64,000 bases of DNA from Nocardiopsis sinuspersici (GCA_008638415.1 VWVT01000013.1:103163-167162); one strand, 5' to 3'; positions 25,613 to 34,436 are shown, numbered from the stretch's first letter. Numbers and translations: made by a program. Notes: generated by a model from the letters alone, not told the origin.

Positions 25613-27043
25613 GTGATCTTCGAGTACGCGCCCGCACCGGAGTCCCGCTCCGTCGTCACCCTGCGCGAGACCTACGAGCTGTTCGTCGACGGCGCCTTCA
25701 CCCCGGCCGAGGGCGGCGAGTACCTCACCACGCTCAACCCGGCCGACGAGACCAAGCTCGCCCAGGTCGCCGTGGCCGGACCCGCCGACGTGGACCGGGC
25801 CGTGGCCGCGGCCCGCCGCGCCCACGAGACCGTGTGGAGCCGGATGCCGGCCGCCGAGCGCGGCAAGTACCTGTTCCGCATCGCCCGCATCATCCAGGAG
25901 CGCTCGCGCGAGCTGGCCGTGCTGGAGTCCATGGACAACGGCAAGCCCATCAAGGAGACCCGGGACGTCGACCTGCCGCTGGTCGCCGCCCACTTCTTCT
26001 ACTACGCCGGGTGGGCCGACAAGCTCGCCCACGCCGGCCTGGGCCCCGACCCGCGACCGCTGGGCGTGGCCGCGCAGGTCATCCCCTGGAACTTCCCGCT
26101 GCTCATGCTCGCGTGGAAGATCGCCCCCGCCCTGGCCACCGGCAACACCGTCGTGCTCAAGCCCGCCGAGACCACCCCGCTCACCGCGCTGGCCTTCGCC
26201 GAGATCTGCCAGGAGGCCGACCTGCCCCCGGGCGTGGTCAACATCCTCACCGGGGCGGGCGAGACCGGGCGCGCGCTCGTGGAGCACCCGGGCACGGACA
26301 AGGTCGCCTTCACCGGCTCCACCGACGTCGGCCGCCAGATCGCCCGTTCGGTGGCGGGCACCGACAAGCGCCTCACCCTGGAGCTGGGCGGCAAGGGCGC
26401 CAACATCGTCTACGACGACGCGGCGATCGACCAGGCGGTCGAGGGCATCGTCTCGGGCATCTTCTTCAACCAGGGCCACGTGTGCTGTGCCGGTTCCCGG
26501 CTGCTGGTCCAGGAGTCGATCGCCGAGGAGCTGATGCCCCTGCTCAAGGCCCGCATCTCCCGCCTGCGCCTGGGCGACCCGCTGGACAAGAACACCGACA
26601 TCGGCGCGATCAACTCCGCCGCCCAGCTGGAGCGCATCCGCGAGCTCACCGACACGGGCGAGGCCGAGGGCGCCGAGCGCTGGTCGCCCGCCTGCGACCT
26701 GCCCCAGAGCGGCTACTGGTTCGCGCCCACCGTCCTGACCGGCGTCAGCCAGGCCCACCGGGTGGCCCGCGAGGAGATCTTCGGCCCCGTGCTCTCGGTG
26801 CTGACCTTCCGCACCCCGGAGGAGGCCGTGGCCAAGGCCAACAACACCCCCTACGGGCTCTCCGCGGGAGTGTGGACCGAGAAGGGCTCCCGCATGCTGT
26901 GGACCGCCGAGCGCCTGCGCGCCGGAGTGATCTGGTCCAACACGTTCAACAAACTCGACCCGACCAGCCCCTTCGGCGGCTACAAGGAGTCGGGATACGG
27001 CCGCGAGGGCGGGCGTCACGGATTGGAGGCCTACCTTGGCTGA
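25613..27043 (+). CDS. NAD(P)-dependent aldehyde dehydrogenase (full-length)
   Basis: 476 residues, GTG 25613, 5 nt after deoC. Motifs: VIPWNFPLLMLAWKIAPALATGN, FTGSTDVGR, catalytic Glu in LELGGKGAN, catalytic Cys in GHVCCAGSR, EEIFGPVLSV and GGYKESGYGREGG near the end. Expected to oxidise acetaldehyde from deoC or a related aldehyde to the acid. Its 3' end overlaps the truncated paralogue, suggesting a two-subunit enzyme or a coupled pair. Confidence 0.93.
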   Translation: MIFEYAPAPESRSVVTLRETYELFVDGAFTPAEGGEYLTTLNPADETKLAQVAVAGPADVDRAVAAARRAHETVWSRMPAAERGKYLFRIARIIQERSRELAVLESMDNGKPIKETRDVDLPLVAAHFFYYAGWADKLAHAGLGPDPRPLGVAAQVIPWNFPLLMLAWKIAPALATGNTVVLKPAETTPLTALAFAEICQEADLPPGVVNILTGAGETGRALVEHPGTDKVAFTGSTDVGRQIARSVAGTDKRLTLELGGKGANIVYDDAAIDQAVEGIVSGIFFNQGHVCCAGSRLLVQESIAEELMPLLKARISRLRLGDPLDKNTDIGAINSAAQLERIRELTDTGEAEGAERWSPACDLPQSGYWFAPTVLTGVSQAHRVAREEIFGPVLSVLTFRTPEEAVAKANNTPYGLSAGVWTEKGSRMLWTAERLRAGVIWSNTFNKLDPTSPFGGYKESGYGREGGRHGLEAYLG

Positions 27044-27986
27044 ACGGCGCAACACCAGGAAGGCCGCCAGGGGTACGGCGGAGGCGGGCGGGGGCACCGA
27101 CGGCCCGGCGCCGTCGCGCCTGGCGGTCCGCAAGACCTACAAGCTCTACCTGGGCGGGGCCTTCCCCCGCTCCGAATCGGGCAGGAGCTACCCCGTGACC
27201 TCCGACAGCGGCCAGCACCTGGCCAACGCCTCGCTCGCCTCACGCAAGGACGCCCGCGACGCCGTGTCCGCCGCGCGCAAGGCCTTCGGCGGCTGGTCCA
27301 CGCGCACCGCCTACAACCGCGGCCAGATCCTGTACCGGGTCGCCGAGGTGCTGGAGGGCCGCCGCGACCAGTTCACCGCCCAGGCCGTGGCCGCCCAGGG
27401 CCTGTCCCGGGCCGAGGCCGACCGGGTGGTCTCGGCCGCCGTCGACCGGTGGGTGTACTACGCGGGCTGGACCGACAAGGTCGCCCAGGTGCTCGGCGGC
27501 GCCAACCCCGTCTCGGGGCCCTACTACAACCACTCGGCCCCCGAGCCCACCGGCGTGGTCGCGGTCCTCGCGCCACAGCACGCGCCCCTGCTCGGTCTGA
27601 CCAGCGTGGTCGCCCCGGTGATCGCCACCGGCAACACCGCCGTCGTGGTCACCTCCGAGACCGCTCCGCTGGCCGCGATCGACCTGGCCGAGGTGCTCGC
27701 CACCTCCGACCTGCCCGGCGGTGTGGTCAACCTGCTCACCGGACGGGTGCCGGAACTGGGTCCCCACCTGGCCGCGCACGCCGACGTCAACGCCCTGGAC
27801 CTGACCGGCGCGGGAGGACTGGCCGTGGAGTTCGAGAGGGCCGCGGCCACCACCCTCACCCGGGTGCTGCGCCCCGGCCCCGGAACCGACGGAGGCGAGG
27901 AGGCCTGGCTCGACCCCGACCCGGGCACCGCGCGCATGACCCCCTTCCTGGAGACCAAGACGGTCTGGCACCCCGTCGGGACCTGA
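27036..27986 (+). CDS. Aldehyde dehydrogenase-like protein lacking the catalytic domain
   Basis: 316 residues, TTG start with TTGGAGG 8 nt upstream, overlapping the preceding gene by 8 nt. It resembles the N-terminal NAD-binding part of aldehyde dehydrogenases (YKLYLGGAFPRSESGR, YNRGQILYRVAEVLEGR, GVVAVLAPQHAPLLGLTSVVAPVIATGN, LPGGVVNLLTG) but has no catalytic Cys, no LELGGK motif and no C-terminal half. The stop is clean and the tail (FLETKTVWHP) looks genuine, so it is probably a stable non-catalytic partner, not decay. Same-strand coupling supports a complex with the full-length enzyme. Confidence 0.85.
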   Translation: MAERRNTRKAARGTAEAGGGTDGPAPSRLAVRKTYKLYLGGAFPRSESGRSYPVTSDSGQHLANASLASRKDARDAVSAARKAFGGWSTRTAYNRGQILYRVAEVLEGRRDQFTAQAVAAQGLSRAEADRVVSAAVDRWVYYAGWTDKVAQVLGGANPVSGPYYNHSAPEPTGVVAVLAPQHAPLLGLTSVVAPVIATGNTAVVVTSETAPLAAIDLAEVLATSDLPGGVVNLLTGRVPELGPHLAAHADVNALDLTGAGGLAVEFERAAATTLTRVLRPGPGTDGGEEAWLDPDPGTARMTPFLETKTVWHPVGT

Positions 27987-28004
27987 GGCACACCCACACG
28001 GATC

Positions 28005-28059
28005 GATCTTGCTCCCAGTGGCACTGCCAGTGCTCCACAGTGACACCAGGAGCAAGATC
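28005..28059 (+). other. Structured intergenic hairpin before the PNP gene
   Basis: Outer 11-bp arms GATCTTGCTCC / GGAGCAAGATC enclose about 33 nt that contain a second perfect palindrome, GCACTGCCAGTGC. It lies 18 nt after the truncated dehydrogenase and 79 nt before the PNP start: a terminator/attenuator or a structured leader. Confidence 0.6.
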
Positions 28060-28137
28060 ATCGGCGGGGGAGCCCCGCACGTCACACCAGAAACGTTTTC
28101 GGCCAGCGCCAGGCACGAACGAACGGAGAAGCGCACT

Positions 28138-28935
28138 GTGACTCGCACACCCCAGGCCGCCGCCGAGGAGGCCGCCGCCGAACTGCGCTCGCGCACCGGT
28201 GTGGACGGCTACGACGTCGCCCTGGTCATGGGATCGGGGTGGGCGCCCGCCGCCGACCTGCTCGGCGCGTCCGGGCACGAACTGGCCTCCGCCGACCTGC
28301 CCGGCTTCGTGCCCCCGGCGGTGGAGGGCCACAGCGGCACCGTCCGCAGCATCAGCGACGGCGAGCGCGACATCCTCGCCTTCCTGGGCCGCACCCACCT
28401 GTACGAGGGCCACGGCACCTCCGCCGTCGTGCACGGCGTGCGCACCGCGGTGGCGGCCGGGGCCAGGACGATCGTGCTGACCAACGCCGCGGGCGGCATC
28501 AACCCCGCCTACCCCGTGGGGTCCCCGGTCCTCATCGCCGACCACCTCAACATGACCGCGCTCTCCCCGCTGACCGGCGCGACCTTCGTCGACCTCACCG
28601 AGACCTACGACTCCGGTCTGCGCGAGCTGGCCCGCTCGGTCGACCCCACCCTGCCCGAGGGCGTGTACGCGGCCATGCCCGGCCCGCACTTCGAGACCCC
28701 CGCCGAGATCCGGATGCTCCGCGCCATGGGCGCCGACCTGGTCGGCATGTCCACCGTGCTGGAGGCCGTCGCCGCACGCGCGGCGGGCGCCCGGGTCCTG
28801 GGCCTGTCCCTGGTCACCAACATCGCGGCCGGACTCCAGGACGCCAACCTCGACCACGAGGACGTGCTGGCCACCGGCAGGGAGGCCGCGGGAACCGTCG
28901 GCCGACTGCTCGCCGACATCGTCGCCAAGCTGTGA
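28138..28935 (+). CDS. Purine nucleoside phosphorylase (class II, trimeric type)
   Basis: 265 residues, GTG 28138 with GGAGAA 8 nt upstream. Phosphorolysis of (deoxy)guanosine and inosine to base plus (deoxy)ribose-1-phosphate. Motifs: VALVMGSGWA (phosphate site), GRTHLYEGHG, LTNAAGGINPAYPVGSPVLIADHLN, GVYAAMPGPHFETPAEIRML and VGMSTVLEA, all typical of the PNP/MTAP family. Followed 16 nt later by a phosphosugar mutase that could convert the product to the 5-phosphate for DeoC. Confidence 0.93.
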   Translation: MTRTPQAAAEEAAAELRSRTGVDGYDVALVMGSGWAPAADLLGASGHELASADLPGFVPPAVEGHSGTVRSISDGERDILAFLGRTHLYEGHGTSAVVHGVRTAVAAGARTIVLTNAAGGINPAYPVGSPVLIADHLNMTALSPLTGATFVDLTETYDSGLRELARSVDPTLPEGVYAAMPGPHFETPAEIRMLRAMGADLVGMSTVLEAVAARAAGARVLGLSLVTNIAAGLQDANLDHEDVLATGREAAGTVGRLLADIVAKL

Positions 28936-28951
28936 AGGGAGCGGTTCCCCG

Positions 28952-30625
28952 ATGACCGCCGACATCCTCGACCAGGCCAGGCGGTGGCTCGCCCAGGACC
29001 CCGACCCCGACACCCGCGTGGAGCTGTCGGGGCTGGTGGAGCGCGCCGAACGGGGTGAGGCCGCCGCCCTGGACGAGCTCGCCGACCGCTTCGGATCGCG
29101 CCTGGAGTTCGGCACCGCCGGGCTGCGCGGCGCACTCGGCGCGGGCCCCAACCGGATGAACCGCGTGGTGGTCATGCGGGCGGCGGCCGGGATCGCCGCC
29201 TGGCTCGGCGACGGCCGCGGACACGTGGTGATCGGCTACGACGCGCGCCACCGCTCCGCGGACTTCGCGCGCGACAGCGCCTCCGTCCTCACCGGCGCCG
29301 GGCACCGGGTGTCGCTCCTGCCCGAGCCCCTGCCCACCCCCGTCCTGGCCTTCGCGGTCCGCGACCTGGGCGCCGACGCCGGGATCATGGTCACCGCGAG
29401 CCACAACCCGCCGCAGGACAACGGCTACAAGGTCTACGTCGGGGGCGGTGAGGCGGCGGGAGCCGACGCGGGCACGCAGATCGTCTCCCCGGCCGACGCC
29501 GAGATCTCCGCCAGGATCGACGCCGTGGGCCCGGTCGGCGACCTGCCCTCGGGCAAGGACTGGACGGTGCTGGGACACGAGGTCGTGGACCGCTACCTGG
29601 ACGCGGTCACCGCCCTGGTCCCGGACGGGGAGCGCGACCTGGCCACCACCTACACCGCCATGCACGGTGTGGGCGGCCGCGTGCTGCTGGCGGCGATGGA
29701 GCGGGCCGGGTTCCCCCGTCCGTCCGTGGTCGCCGCCCAGTTCGACCCCGACCCCGACTTCCCGACCGTGGACTTTCCCAACCCGGAGGAGCCCGGCGCC
29801 ATGGACATGGCGCTGGCCACCGGCGCCGCCGACGGCTCCGACCTGGTGATCGCCAACGACCCCGACGCCGACCGGCTCGCGCTCGCGGTTCCCGGACACG
29901 GGCTGCTCACCGGCAACGAGGTGGGCGGACTCCTCGCCGAGTACGTGCTGGACCACACCACCGGGCCCGACCGGGTGGTGGCCACCTCGATCGTCTCCTC
30001 CAGCCTGCTCGGCAAGATCGCCCGCGACCGCGGGGTGCACTACGAGGAGACCCTCACCGGCTTCAAGTGGCTGGCGCGCGCGGGCGCTCCCGGGCAGCGG
30101 CGGGTCTTCGCGTTCGAGGAGGCGCTGGGCTACTGCGTGGGCGGTGACGGCGGCCGTCCGGTATCGGACAAGGACGGTGTCAGCGCGGCCCTGGCGGCGT
30201 CGGCGCTCGCGGCCCACGCCCGGCGCGGGGGCCGGACGCTGCTCGACCTCCTCGACGACCAGGCGCGCCGGTACGGACTGCACCTGAGCGACCAGCTCTC
30301 GGTGCGGGTGGAGGACCTCGCGGAGATCTCCGCGGCGATGCGGCGGTTGCGCGCCGAACCGCCCGCCGCGTTCGGGTCCCTGAGAGTGGCCGGGGTCGAC
30401 GACTTCGCCGCCGGGCACGCGGGCCTGCCGCCGACGGACGCCCTGCGCTTCAGGCTGGAGGACAGGGGGCGTGTGACGTTGCGCCCGTCGGGGACGGAGC
30501 CCAAGCTGAAGGCCTACGCCGAGGTGGTGCTGGATGTGGACGGCGACGTCGCGGCCACCCGCGCACTGGGCTCGGGCCTGCTCGCCGAGCTGATGGCCTC
30601 GGTCGCCGGAGTGGTCAGGGGTTGA
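28952..30625 (+). CDS. Alpha-D-phosphohexomutase family protein (phosphopentomutase-like role likely)
   Basis: 557 residues. FGTAGLRG, IGYDARHRS, catalytic Ser loop MVTASHNPPQDNGYK, metal loop ANDPDADRLA, FAFEEALGY substrate loop and C-terminal RPSGTEPKLKAY. The family includes phosphogluco-, phosphomanno- and some phosphopentomutases (PGM2-like, about 560 aa). Position directly after PNP and in a deo region suggests ribose-1-phosphate/ribose-5-phosphate interconversion; this is inference. Ends 6 bp before the convergent Lrp gene. Confidence 0.9.
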   Translation: MTADILDQARRWLAQDPDPDTRVELSGLVERAERGEAAALDELADRFGSRLEFGTAGLRGALGAGPNRMNRVVVMRAAAGIAAWLGDGRGHVVIGYDARHRSADFARDSASVLTGAGHRVSLLPEPLPTPVLAFAVRDLGADAGIMVTASHNPPQDNGYKVYVGGGEAAGADAGTQIVSPADAEISARIDAVGPVGDLPSGKDWTVLGHEVVDRYLDAVTALVPDGERDLATTYTAMHGVGGRVLLAAMERAGFPRPSVVAAQFDPDPDFPTVDFPNPEEPGAMDMALATGAADGSDLVIANDPDADRLALAVPGHGLLTGNEVGGLLAEYVLDHTTGPDRVVATSIVSSSLLGKIARDRGVHYEETLTGFKWLARAGAPGQRRVFAFEEALGYCVGGDGGRPVSDKDGVSAALAASALAAHARRGGRTLLDLLDDQARRYGLHLSDQLSVRVEDLAEISAAMRRLRAEPPAAFGSLRVAGVDDFAAGHAGLPPTDALRFRLEDRGRVTLRPSGTEPKLKAYAEVVLDVDGDVAATRALGSGLLAELMASVAGVVRG

Positions 30626-30631
30626 GGGGCC

Positions 30632-31123
30632 TCACTCGCCGTCGGCGGGTTCCACGACCGGCCGGTGTACGACCTCGTCGATGACGGTGAGCGTCTGGGT
30701 GGACGTCACCCCGGGAAGGGACTGCAACCGGGTCAGGATCAGGTCGCGCAACTGGTTGGTGTTGGCGACGCGGACGAGGAGGACTATGTCCGCCGAGCCC
30801 ACGACGTACCAGCAGTACTCGATCTCCGGGTAGGAGGACAGGATCTCCCGGTTGGCCCGCCAGTCCGGCTGGCTGCCCGAGATGAGGACGAGCGCGGTGA
30901 CGCCGAGGCCCATCTTGGAGTGGTCGGTCACCACGGAGTAGCCGCGGATGACGCCCTCGTCGGTGAGCCGCTTGATCCGGTTGTAGGCCGTCGCCCGGGA
31001 CACGTTGGCCAGGGCGGCGATCTCGGTGATCCCGGTCCGCGCGTCCTTGGCGAGGGCGCTCAGGATCGTCTGGTCGGTCGTGTCCGGCCGCCGGCCGTTC
31101 CTACGTTGGTCGCCCATGGCCAT
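30632..31123 (-). CDS. Lrp/AsnC-family regulator (BkdR-like)
   Basis: 163 residues, GAGGAG about 8 nt before ATG 31123. N-terminal helix-turn-helix (DQTILSALAKDARTGITEIAALANVSRATAYNRIKRL) and a RAM ligand-binding/oligomer domain with IEYCWYVVGSADIVLLVRV. Divergent from the bkd-type dehydrogenase operon; Lrp proteins in this position (BkdR) control that operon in other bacteria in response to branched-chain amino acids. The long intergenic region between them probably contains its sites. Confidence 0.9.
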   Translation of the reverse strand: MAMGDQRRNGRRPDTTDQTILSALAKDARTGITEIAALANVSRATAYNRIKRLTDEGVIRGYSVVTDHSKMGLGVTALVLISGSQPDWRANREILSSYPEIEYCWYVVGSADIVLLVRVANTNQLRDLILTRLQSLPGVTSTQTLTVIDEVVHRPVVEPADGE

Positions 31124-31950
31124 GTGCGTGCTCCTCGTGTGCTCTTGTTTCAGGATGTCCCCCTTGCCGTCGTCATTGACCGGGGCTAACGAAGTACCAG
31201 GTAAACGTTGTTTCCGTCTATCGGAATCTCAGTCGGCGAGACCAGGGGTGGGGGGCGGACCGGCCGCCGGGGGTGGGGCGGCCGGTGGAACGGGGGGAGC
31301 GGGGACCCTCGTACGGATTCGACGGGCGGGGGCGCGTCGGTGGTGTCCGACTGTACCCATGGTTGACGCGGCCGGCGGGTCGCCGGTTTCCCCGACTGAC
31401 GGGTAACCACGCGGTGGTCCCCGGAACGAGACAGAAGTTCTCGTCGAAGGGCCTCTCAGGGGTTCATGTGTCGTGGATTCACGGATTTTCCTTGACGGGA
31501 TGTTCGGATTGCCCCGAGTGGGCACCCCTGACGTCGAAGTGCTCACTCTGAGTGTTCGAATGCGGGCGTTCCGTGGAGGAGTCGGTGTGGCGATGGCGGG
31601 CGGGCCCGTGTCGTCGGCGGCGTCCTGGGGTTCGTGAGGGTTGGTGGTGGTTCCTATGTGTATAGGACCGTGTGTCGTTTTCGTGGGCAGTGCGGGTCGG
31701 ATCCTAGACGATCAAGGACTTAAGAAGCCAGTTCGTCCCCGTATGTATCAACTATCTGCTTATATCTAGCGAAAGTGTCGAATCTTGCGGAGAATTGGCG
31801 CATAGGACACAACCGCCCAGAGCCCGGTCCGTGCCACCACACGCGGCAGGGCCACGTTGGGAGCCGCTCGACATGCCCGCCCGTCGCCCACCATCGCCCC
31901 AGAGCCCGCTTCGCGGGAGGCGCGGGGCCACCACCCTCAACGGAGGCACC
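31124..31950. other. 827-bp regulatory region between the Lrp gene and the bkd operon
   Basis: No supportable gene. Contains CCTATgtgtATAGG (31653-31666) and an AT-rich stretch around 31700-31800, strikingly low in GC for this genome, which suits an Lrp-type binding and promoter region. Short frames here lack ribosome sites. An in-frame extension of the E1alpha gene up to 31795 exists, but GTG 31951 has the far better ribosome site. Confidence 0.5.
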
Positions 31951-33000
31951 GTGCGCCCAGTCTCGCCAACCCACGAGCCAGCGGGCCGGGAAGCCATCGA
32001 CGTGGACCACCTGTCCCCCGACCTCACCCGCGCGCTCTACCGGGACATGAGGACCGCTCGCGACCTGGACACCGAGGCCATCGCCCTGCAGCGCCAGGGC
32101 GTCTTCCCCGCCTACGTGTCCGTGCGCGGGCAGGAGGCCGCCCAGGTCGCCAGCGCTTCGGCGCTGGACCCCGCACGCGACTTCGTCTTCCCCACCTACC
32201 GCGAGATGGCCTCCGCCCTGGCCTACGGCGTGGAGATGGTCGGCTACATGTCCACCCACCGCGCCCTGTGGCACGGCGGCCTCCACGACGTCGCGGCCTC
32301 CCGGTTCGGGGCCGTCAACGCCGTGGTCGGCGGTCCCGTCCCGCACGCGGTCGGATGGGCCGTGGGGGAGCGGTTGCGCGGTGACGACGGCGTGGCCCTG
32401 GCCTACTTCGGCGACGGCGCCAGCTCCGAGGGCGACATCCACGAGGCGATGAACTTCGCGGGGGTCTTCGGAGCTCCCGTGGTCTTCTTCTGCCAGAACA
32501 ACCAGTGGGCGCTGTCGGTGCCCAACGACCGCCAGATCGCGGGCGGCTCCGTCTCCGCGCGGGCCGGGGGATACGGCATGCCCGGCGTCCTGGTGGACGG
32601 CAACGACGCGGGCGCGGTCCACCAGGCCACCGCCGAGGCCGTGGCCAGGGCCCGCCGGGGCGAGGGGCCCTCCGTCATCGAGGCGCTCACCTACCGCGTC
32701 GAGCCCCACTCCACCTCCGACGACCCCGGCCGCTACCGCGACGAGTCCGAGACCGAGCGCTGGCGCGACCGCGACCCCGTCACCCTGCTGCGCGAGGCGC
32801 TGCTCGCCGCCGGGCACGCCGACGAGGCCCACCTCGCCGAGGTCGACGCCCGGGCCGCGAAGGAGGCCGAGCGCATCCGCGACGGCGTGGCCAACGCTCC
32901 CGAGCCCGACGGCTCGGACCTGTTCACCCACGTCTTCCGGGAGACCACCGAGGAGCTGACCCGGCAGCGCCGCACCTGGCAGGAAGAGGTCGAGCTGTGA
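31951..33000 (+). CDS. 2-oxoacid dehydrogenase E1 alpha subunit (BkdA/PdhA-like)
   Basis: 349 residues; GTG 31951 chosen because GGAGG lies 4 nt upstream. Thiamine-diphosphate decarboxylase subunit. RALYRDMRTARDLDTEAIALQRQG, then the ThDP motif GDGASSEGDIHEAMNFA...NNQWA, and the phosphorylation-loop region YRVEPHSTSDDPGRYRDESE. Length and ALQRQGVFPAYVSVRGQEAAQVA fit branched-chain 2-oxoacid dehydrogenases; pyruvate cannot be excluded. Overlaps the E1beta start as GTGA. Gene order and the facing Lrp regulator support the branched-chain assignment. Confidence 0.92.
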   Translation: MRPVSPTHEPAGREAIDVDHLSPDLTRALYRDMRTARDLDTEAIALQRQGVFPAYVSVRGQEAAQVASASALDPARDFVFPTYREMASALAYGVEMVGYMSTHRALWHGGLHDVAASRFGAVNAVVGGPVPHAVGWAVGERLRGDDGVALAYFGDGASSEGDIHEAMNFAGVFGAPVVFFCQNNQWALSVPNDRQIAGGSVSARAGGYGMPGVLVDGNDAGAVHQATAEAVARARRGEGPSVIEALTYRVEPHSTSDDPGRYRDESETERWRDRDPVTLLREALLAAGHADEAHLAEVDARAAKEAERIRDGVANAPEPDGSDLFTHVFRETTEELTRQRRTWQEEVEL

Positions 33001-34016
33001 CCGAGCTGATCGAACGCGCCGACACCGCCGCCGACACCCCCGTGGTCGAGCTGTCCATGCAGCAGGCCATCAACCGCGCCCTGAGCGACCTGCTCACCGA
33101 GGACCCCGAGGTGCTGGTCTTCGGTGAGGACGTCGGCACCCTGGGCGGGGTCTTCCGCGTCACCGAGGGGCTCCAGAAGGAGTTCGGCGACAAGCGTGTC
33201 TTCGACACCCCCCTCGCCGAGTCCGCGATCATGGGCATGGCGGTCGGCCTGGCCATGAACGGCTGGAGGCCCGTCCCCGAGCTCCAGTTCGACGGTTTCG
33301 CCTATCCCGCGATCGACCAGATCGTCAACCAGGTGGCGCGCATGAACTACCGCACCCGCGGCGCGACCCCCATGCCGATCACGCTGCGGCTGCCCTCCTT
33401 CGGCGGCATCCAGGCGCCCGAGCACCACGGGGAGAGCCTGGAGGCGCTCTTCGCGCACACCCCCGGCCTCAAGGTCGTCGCGCCCTCCGACCCCGCCGAC
33501 GCCTACAGCCTGCTGCTTCAGTCGGTGCGCTCCGACGACCCCGTCGTCTACATGGAGCCCAAGGCCCGCTACTGGGAGCGCAGGCCCGTCCAACTGCGTG
33601 AGCCCAGCGATCCCATCGGCACCAGCCGCATCGTGCGTCCCGGCCGCCACGCCACCCTCATCGCCTGGGGCGCCATGGTGCACCGCTGCGTGCAGGTGGC
33701 CGAACTGGCCGCCGAGGACGGCGTGGACCTGGAGGTGCTGGACCTGCGCTGGCTCAAGCCCATCGACGCCGCCGGGCTGGCCGCCTCGGTCTCGCGCACC
33801 AGGCGCGCCGTGGTCGTACACGAGGCGCCGCTGACCGCCGGGCTCGGCGCGGAGGTCGCCACCCTGGTCACGGAGAACTGCTTCCGGGACCTGGCCGCCC
33901 CCGTCCAGCGCGTCACCGGCTTCGACGTGCCCTACCCCGCGGGTCCCCTGGAGCCGCAGTACCTGCCGACCATCGACCGCGTCCTGCTCGCGGTGCAACG
34001 GACCCTGGAGTACTAG
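32997..34016 (+). CDS. 2-oxoacid dehydrogenase E1 beta subunit (BkdB/PdhB-like)
   Basis: 339 residues, GTG 32997 inside the GTGA overlap. Transketolase-type pyrimidine-binding domain (QQAINRALSDLLTEDPEVLVFGEDVG), FDTPLAESAIMGMAVGLA, LRLPSFGGIQAPEHHGESLEALF and C-terminal WLKPIDAAGL, EAPLTAGLGAEVAT and GFDVPYP. Forms the alpha2beta2 E1 with the upstream gene and hands the acyl group to a lipoyl domain, here encoded next. Confidence 0.93.
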   Translation: MTELIERADTAADTPVVELSMQQAINRALSDLLTEDPEVLVFGEDVGTLGGVFRVTEGLQKEFGDKRVFDTPLAESAIMGMAVGLAMNGWRPVPELQFDGFAYPAIDQIVNQVARMNYRTRGATPMPITLRLPSFGGIQAPEHHGESLEALFAHTPGLKVVAPSDPADAYSLLLQSVRSDDPVVYMEPKARYWERRPVQLREPSDPIGTSRIVRPGRHATLIAWGAMVHRCVQVAELAAEDGVDLEVLDLRWLKPIDAAGLAASVSRTRRAVVVHEAPLTAGLGAEVATLVTENCFRDLAAPVQRVTGFDVPYPAGPLEPQYLPTIDRVLLAVQRTLEY

Positions 34017-34022
34017 AGCGAC

Positions 34023-34364
34023 ATGGCACAGGAGAACTTCACCTTCACGCTCCCCGACCTGGGCGAGGGCCTGGTCGAGGCGACCGTCCTCGAATGGCAG
34101 GTCGCCGTGGGCGACGTGGTCGAGCGCAACGCGCCCCTGGTGGAGGTGGAGACCACCAAGTCCGCGGTGGTCATCCCCTCGCCCAAGGCGGGCAGGATCG
34201 CCGAGCTGCACGCCGAGGAGGAGCAGGTCGTGCCCGTGGGCGAGCCCCTGGTGACCTTCGAGGTCGAGGCCGCCGACGAGCCCCAGGCGGGCATCGTGGG
34301 CCGGGTACCCGCCGAGGAGGCCCGGCCCGCGCGCAGGGTACGGCTCAGGCCCCCGTCGGACTGA
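34023..34364 (+). CDS. Lipoyl-domain-only E2-like protein
   Basis: 113 residues, 6 nt after E1beta. Residues 6-83 form a lipoyl domain: FTLPDLGEGLVEATVLEW with the lipoylated Lys at about position 46 in VETTKSAVV. It then ends after a short Arg/Pro-rich tail. A normal E2 (about 400 aa) would continue with a subunit-binding domain and an acyltransferase core (HxxxDG); neither follows in any frame, and a strong terminator starts 45 bp later. Either a free lipoyl carrier working with a core encoded elsewhere or a shortened E2. Confidence 0.9.
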   Translation: MAQENFTFTLPDLGEGLVEATVLEWQVAVGDVVERNAPLVEVETTKSAVVIPSPKAGRIAELHAEEEQVVPVGEPLVTFEVEAADEPQAGIVGRVPAEEARPARRVRLRPPSD

Positions 34365-34408
34365 CGGCGGCACCGGGCCGCCGGGACACTCCGTCGGAGA
34401 AAACCACG

Positions 34409-34436
34409 AACAGTGGCGCCCGCGGGCGCCACTGTT
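34409..34436 (+). terminator. Perfect 28-bp palindromic terminator
   Basis: AACAGTGGCGCCCG directly followed by its reverse complement CGGGCGCCACTGTT: 14-bp arms, no spacer, ends the E1-E1-lipoyl operon. Confidence 0.85.

Noticed and set aside
31795-31950. N-terminal extension of E1alpha to 31795
   Set aside because: Arg/Pro-rich, no family similarity; GTG 31951 follows GGAGG.
34340-34420. Frameshift explaining the short E2
   Set aside because: No downstream frame has subunit-binding or acyltransferase motifs, and a perfect palindromic terminator starts 45 bp after the stop.
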